Below, in pieces: positions 61,693 to 64,000 of a stretch of 64,000 bases of DNA. Location of the stretch: positions 1-64,000 of the forward strand of contig NZ_VTWS01000012.1 of the NCBI RefSeq assembly GCF_008727875.1, read 5' to 3'. The notes below the pieces were generated by a model, which was not told where the DNA came from, did no database searches, and worked only from the letters and a program-made list of their open reading frames with translations. The position numbers and the translations under genes were made by a program. Source of the DNA: Larkinella humicola. GTDB taxonomy: Bacteria; Bacteroidota; Bacteroidia; Cytophagales; Spirosomataceae. Positions within the stretch are counted from its first letter, which is position 1. Each line of letters starts with the position of its first letter.

Positions 61693-62804
61693 ACCGGATT
61701 TGGTATATGGTTGAAAAGGAAATCCGCCAGCTTCGCCGGAATCCGGTGTTGCTCCGGATCATGATTCTGGCCCCGATCATGCAGTTGATTCTGCTGTCGT
61801 ACGCGGCCAATTACGAGGTGAAAAATCTGAATATCGCCGTGGTCGACGGCGATCATACGACGTATTCGCAGCGGCTCGTCGGCAAATTCCGGCACCTCGA
61901 TAACTTTAAGCTGACCGGTTATTTACCATCGGACAAACAGGCCCGGCAAACGCTGCTGGCGGGTGATGCCGACCTGGTTCTGGTGATTCCACCCCATTTT
62001 GAGCGCGATCTGGAAAAGGCGGGAAGCACCGCCGTCCAGTTGCTGGTCAACGCCATCGACGGTTCCAAAGCTGGCATTGCCAACGGCTACGCGACGGCCA
62101 TCATCCGGGATTTTAGCACTGATATTCTGGCTGAAACCCGGGCGGTTTCGCCGGGTGTGGTGCCGCAATTAGCCATTGAAAATCAGTACTGGTACAACCC
62201 GAAACTGGAATACAAAACGTTCATGGTGCCGGGCGTTCTGTTCGAACTCCTGCTGCTGGTGGGCGGGTTGGTGTCGGCCCTCAACATCGTGCGGGAAAAG
62301 GAAATCGGGACGATGGAACAGTTGAACGTAACGCCCATCCGCAAACACGAATTTATTCTGGGAAAATCGATTCCGTTCGTGATCGTCGGGCTGGGGTTAT
62401 TCACGGTCGGTTTGCTGCTGGGGCGGTTTTTATTTCAGATCCGGATCGAAGGCAGCGTGGCATTGATGTACGTTTTTGCCCTCCTCTTTCTGATTTTGTG
62501 TGTGGGGCTGGGCCTGCTGATTTCCACCCTGGCCGAGAACCAGCAACAGGCGCTGTTTGTCTCGTTTTTCCTGCTGGTCCTCTTCATTCTCCTGAGCGGT
62601 TTGTTTGCGTCGACCGAGAATATGCCGGTCTGGGCGCAGTGGCTCAATTGGCTTAACCCGCTGAAATACATCATTGAAGTGGGCCGGAACGTCATGCTGA
62701 AAGGCAGCACCTTCGCCGATGTCAGCCGTCAGTTTTTCGTGCTGGGCGGCATGGCCGTCGGACTGTTGCTGCTGGCGTCGTGGCGGTATCGGAAAACGGT
62801 GTGA
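61689..62804 (+). CDS. ABC-2 permease, YbhR-like
   Basis: A 371-residue partner of the preceding permease, with the same order: N-terminal helix, periplasmic domain (about 45-175) and a helix cluster with REKEIGTMEQLNVTPI in the coupling region. The transported compound is unknown; relatives export drugs and, for YbhFSR, Na+/Li+ and cefoperazone or chloramphenicol-like compounds have been reported. The operon ends with a 28-base perfect hairpin directly after the stop. Confidence 0.93.
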   Translation: MNRIWYMVEKEIRQLRRNPVLLRIMILAPIMQLILLSYAANYEVKNLNIAVVDGDHTTYSQRLVGKFRHLDNFKLTGYLPSDKQARQTLLAGDADLVLVIPPHFERDLEKAGSTAVQLLVNAIDGSKAGIANGYATAIIRDFSTDILAETRAVSPGVVPQLAIENQYWYNPKLEYKTFMVPGVLFELLLLVGGLVSALNIVREKEIGTMEQLNVTPIRKHEFILGKSIPFVIVGLGLFTVGLLLGRFLFQIRIEGSVALMYVFALLFLILCVGLGLLISTLAENQQQALFVSFFLLVLFILLSGLFASTENMPVWAQWLNWLNPLKYIIEVGRNVMLKGSTFADVSRQFFVLGGMAVGLLLLASWRYRKTV

Positions 62805-62805
62805 G

Positions 62806-62922
62806 AAGTTTGAGTTGTTTCGCGGAGATGAGCGGAGAAAAAAAGAGTTACGCAGAGGTTTTTAAATAAACTCCGCTAAACTCTTCTTTTCTCCGCTCAT
62901 CTCCGCGAAACAACTTTTAAAC
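62806..62922. repeat. Terminal hairpin of the efflux operon
   Basis: A perfect 28-base stem (62814-62841 with 62887-62914) that extends with minor mismatches to about 62806 and 62922. The loop holds extra words (CTCCGCTAAACTC) of the arm family. It starts one or two bases after the permease stop codon and ends 58 bases before the transporter gene, so it is a plausible operon terminator. Confidence 0.92.
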
Positions 62923-62979
62923 TAAGGTAGATAAGCTATACCATCTGCTTTCTATAGCTGAATATTACTCTTTTTTCTC

Positions 62980-64000
62980 ATGAATAAAGCCATTGGAAGG
63001 TACCGCTGGACGATTTGTGCTCTGGTGTTTTTTGCAACGACGATTAATTACCTGGATCGGGTTGTCATCAGTTTGCTGAAAGGCGACCTGGAAAAAGATT
63101 TTAACTGGTCGGAATCAGACTACGCAGATTTGGTGGTGGTTTTCCAGCTCGCCTACGCCTTTGGGATGCTGGGCGCAGGAAGCCTGATCGATAAATTCGG
63201 AACCAAAATAGGCTATACCATTTCGCTGACCGCCTGGAGTATTGTGGGGGTGTTAACGGCTTTTGCCAAAACAACCTTCGGCTTTGGCATTGCCCGGGCC
63301 GGTTTGGGATTGAGTGAATCCGGCAACTTCCCGGCGGCTGTCAAAACGATTGCCGAGTGGTTTCCCAAAAAAGAACGCGCGCTGGCCACCGGTATTTTCA
63401 ACTCCGGTACCAACGTCGGGGCCATCCTGGCGCCCCTTTCCGTGCCGTTCATCGCCGAATTCTGGGGCTGGCAATGGGCCTTCATCATTACCGGTGCGAT
63501 TGGGTTTCTGTGGTTGATCCTGTGGATTACCATATACGATACGCCCGCGAAGCACAAGAAAGTCAGCCCGGAAGAACTGGCTTACATCAACAGCGATCAG
63601 GATGAGCAAACGGAAGATCAAACTTCGACCGAAAAAGTCTCCTGGTTTAAACTCCTGACGTTCCGCCAGACCTGGGCATTCGTGATCGGGAAAATGCTCA
63701 CCGATCCCATCTGGTGGTTTTATCTGTTCTGGTTGCCCGCCTTCCTGAAAGCGGAGTACGGACTGGAAGGCAGTGCGGCTTCGCTGCCGGTCGCCGTGGT
63801 CTACACGATTGCCAGTGTTGGCAGTATTTTTGGCGGCTGGTTGCCCCTGAATCTGATTAAAAAAGGGTTTCCGGTGTTCCGGGCGCGGAAAACGTCCATG
63901 TTCATTTATGCGCTTTGTGCCATTCCGGCGGTTTTTATTCAGTATCTGGGAAGCATGGGACTTTGGCTGGCGGTTTTGAGCATCGGGTTTGCTACCTCGG
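62980..64000 (+). CDS. Hexuronate-type MFS transporter (partial)
   Basis: The gene starts at the ATG at 62980 and runs off the window end without a stop; at least 340 residues of about 430 are present. The N-terminus (RWTICALVFFATTINYLDRVVISLL) and the first-half motif G-S-L-I-D-K-F-G-T-K are those of the anion:cation symporter/ExuT group, which imports galacturonate and glucuronate with protons. Nine or so helices are visible. Together with the GH105 hydrolase 12 kb upstream this suggests uronic acid uptake, though other organic acids are possible. Separated from the efflux operon by a terminator. Confidence 0.88.
   Translation, partial: MNKAIGRYRWTICALVFFATTINYLDRVVISLLKGDLEKDFNWSESDYADLVVVFQLAYAFGMLGAGSLIDKFGTKIGYTISLTAWSIVGVLTAFAKTTFGFGIARAGLGLSESGNFPAAVKTIAEWFPKKERALATGIFNSGTNVGAILAPLSVPFIAEFWGWQWAFIITGAIGFLWLILWITIYDTPAKHKKVSPEELAYINSDQDEQTEDQTSTEKVSWFKLLTFRQTWAFVIGKMLTDPIWWFYLFWLPAFLKAEYGLEGSAASLPVAVVYTIASVGSIFGGWLPLNLIKKGFPVFRARKTSMFIYALCAIPAVFIQYLGSMGLWLAVLSIGFATS

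Overview
The window comes from a Gram-negative bacterium of the phylum Bacteroidota, most likely order Cytophagales (Spirosoma/Larkinella-like). The evidence is two proteins with C-terminal type IX secretion (Por) sorting domains, a one-protein hybrid two-component regulator of the polysaccharide-utilisation type, split methylmalonyl-CoA mutase subunits, -33/-7 promoter elements of the TTTG-N18/20-TAnnTTTG type instead of -35/-10, and few Shine-Dalgarno sequences. The genus is an inference from gene content. I see no rRNA, tRNA, CRISPR array, transposase or phage gene.

Layout. 1-5.1 kb: RNase Y, ZapA, a coiled-coil protein and PheT on the minus strand. 5.2-11 kb: an accessory stretch of envelope proteins of unknown role, a secreted caspase-like peptidase divergent from a companion protein, and a DUF1684 protein. 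11-17.2 kb: cupin, riboflavin synthase, a PASTA protein overlapping a T9SS cargo gene, rhodanese, MiaA and a DUF4230 protein. 17.2-26.8 kb: secreted M1 aminopeptidase, BNR-4 protein, RqcH, AGE-family epimerase, metallo-beta-lactamase-fold hydrolase, lone receiver, a WapI-like immunity protein and a Uma2-like protein. 26.8-38.7 kb: methylmalonyl-CoA mutase (mutB, mutA), divergent dnaA, two tandem acetyltransferase-like paralogues, DUF3108 protein, PF10023 peptidase, an outer-membrane barrel and recA. 38.8-49.2 kb: citrate synthase, amidohydrolase, small membrane protein, acyltransferase, LysR regulator, glpD and a calcium-type P-ATPase. 49.3-55.6 kb: a GH105 glycuronyl hydrolase facing a hybrid two-component sensor. 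55.8-62.8 kb: a TetR-TolC-HlyD-ABC efflux operon resembling Escherichia coli cecR/ybhGFSR, with the double ATPase YbhF split into two genes. The window ends inside a hexuronate-type MFS transporter.

The main unexplained signal is a set of long hairpins at gene ends. Many arms are built from a degenerate tandemly repeated 8-10 base word, and the word differs from locus to locus. At least ten occur here. Related sequence has entered three reading frames: the linker of MutB, a loop of MutA and the C-terminus of MiaA. Other points for follow-up are the mirror-image leaders of the caspase-like gene and its divergent partner, a shared operator-like palindrome before tetR and the efflux operon, and a 49-base-arm inverted repeat between lysR and glpD.
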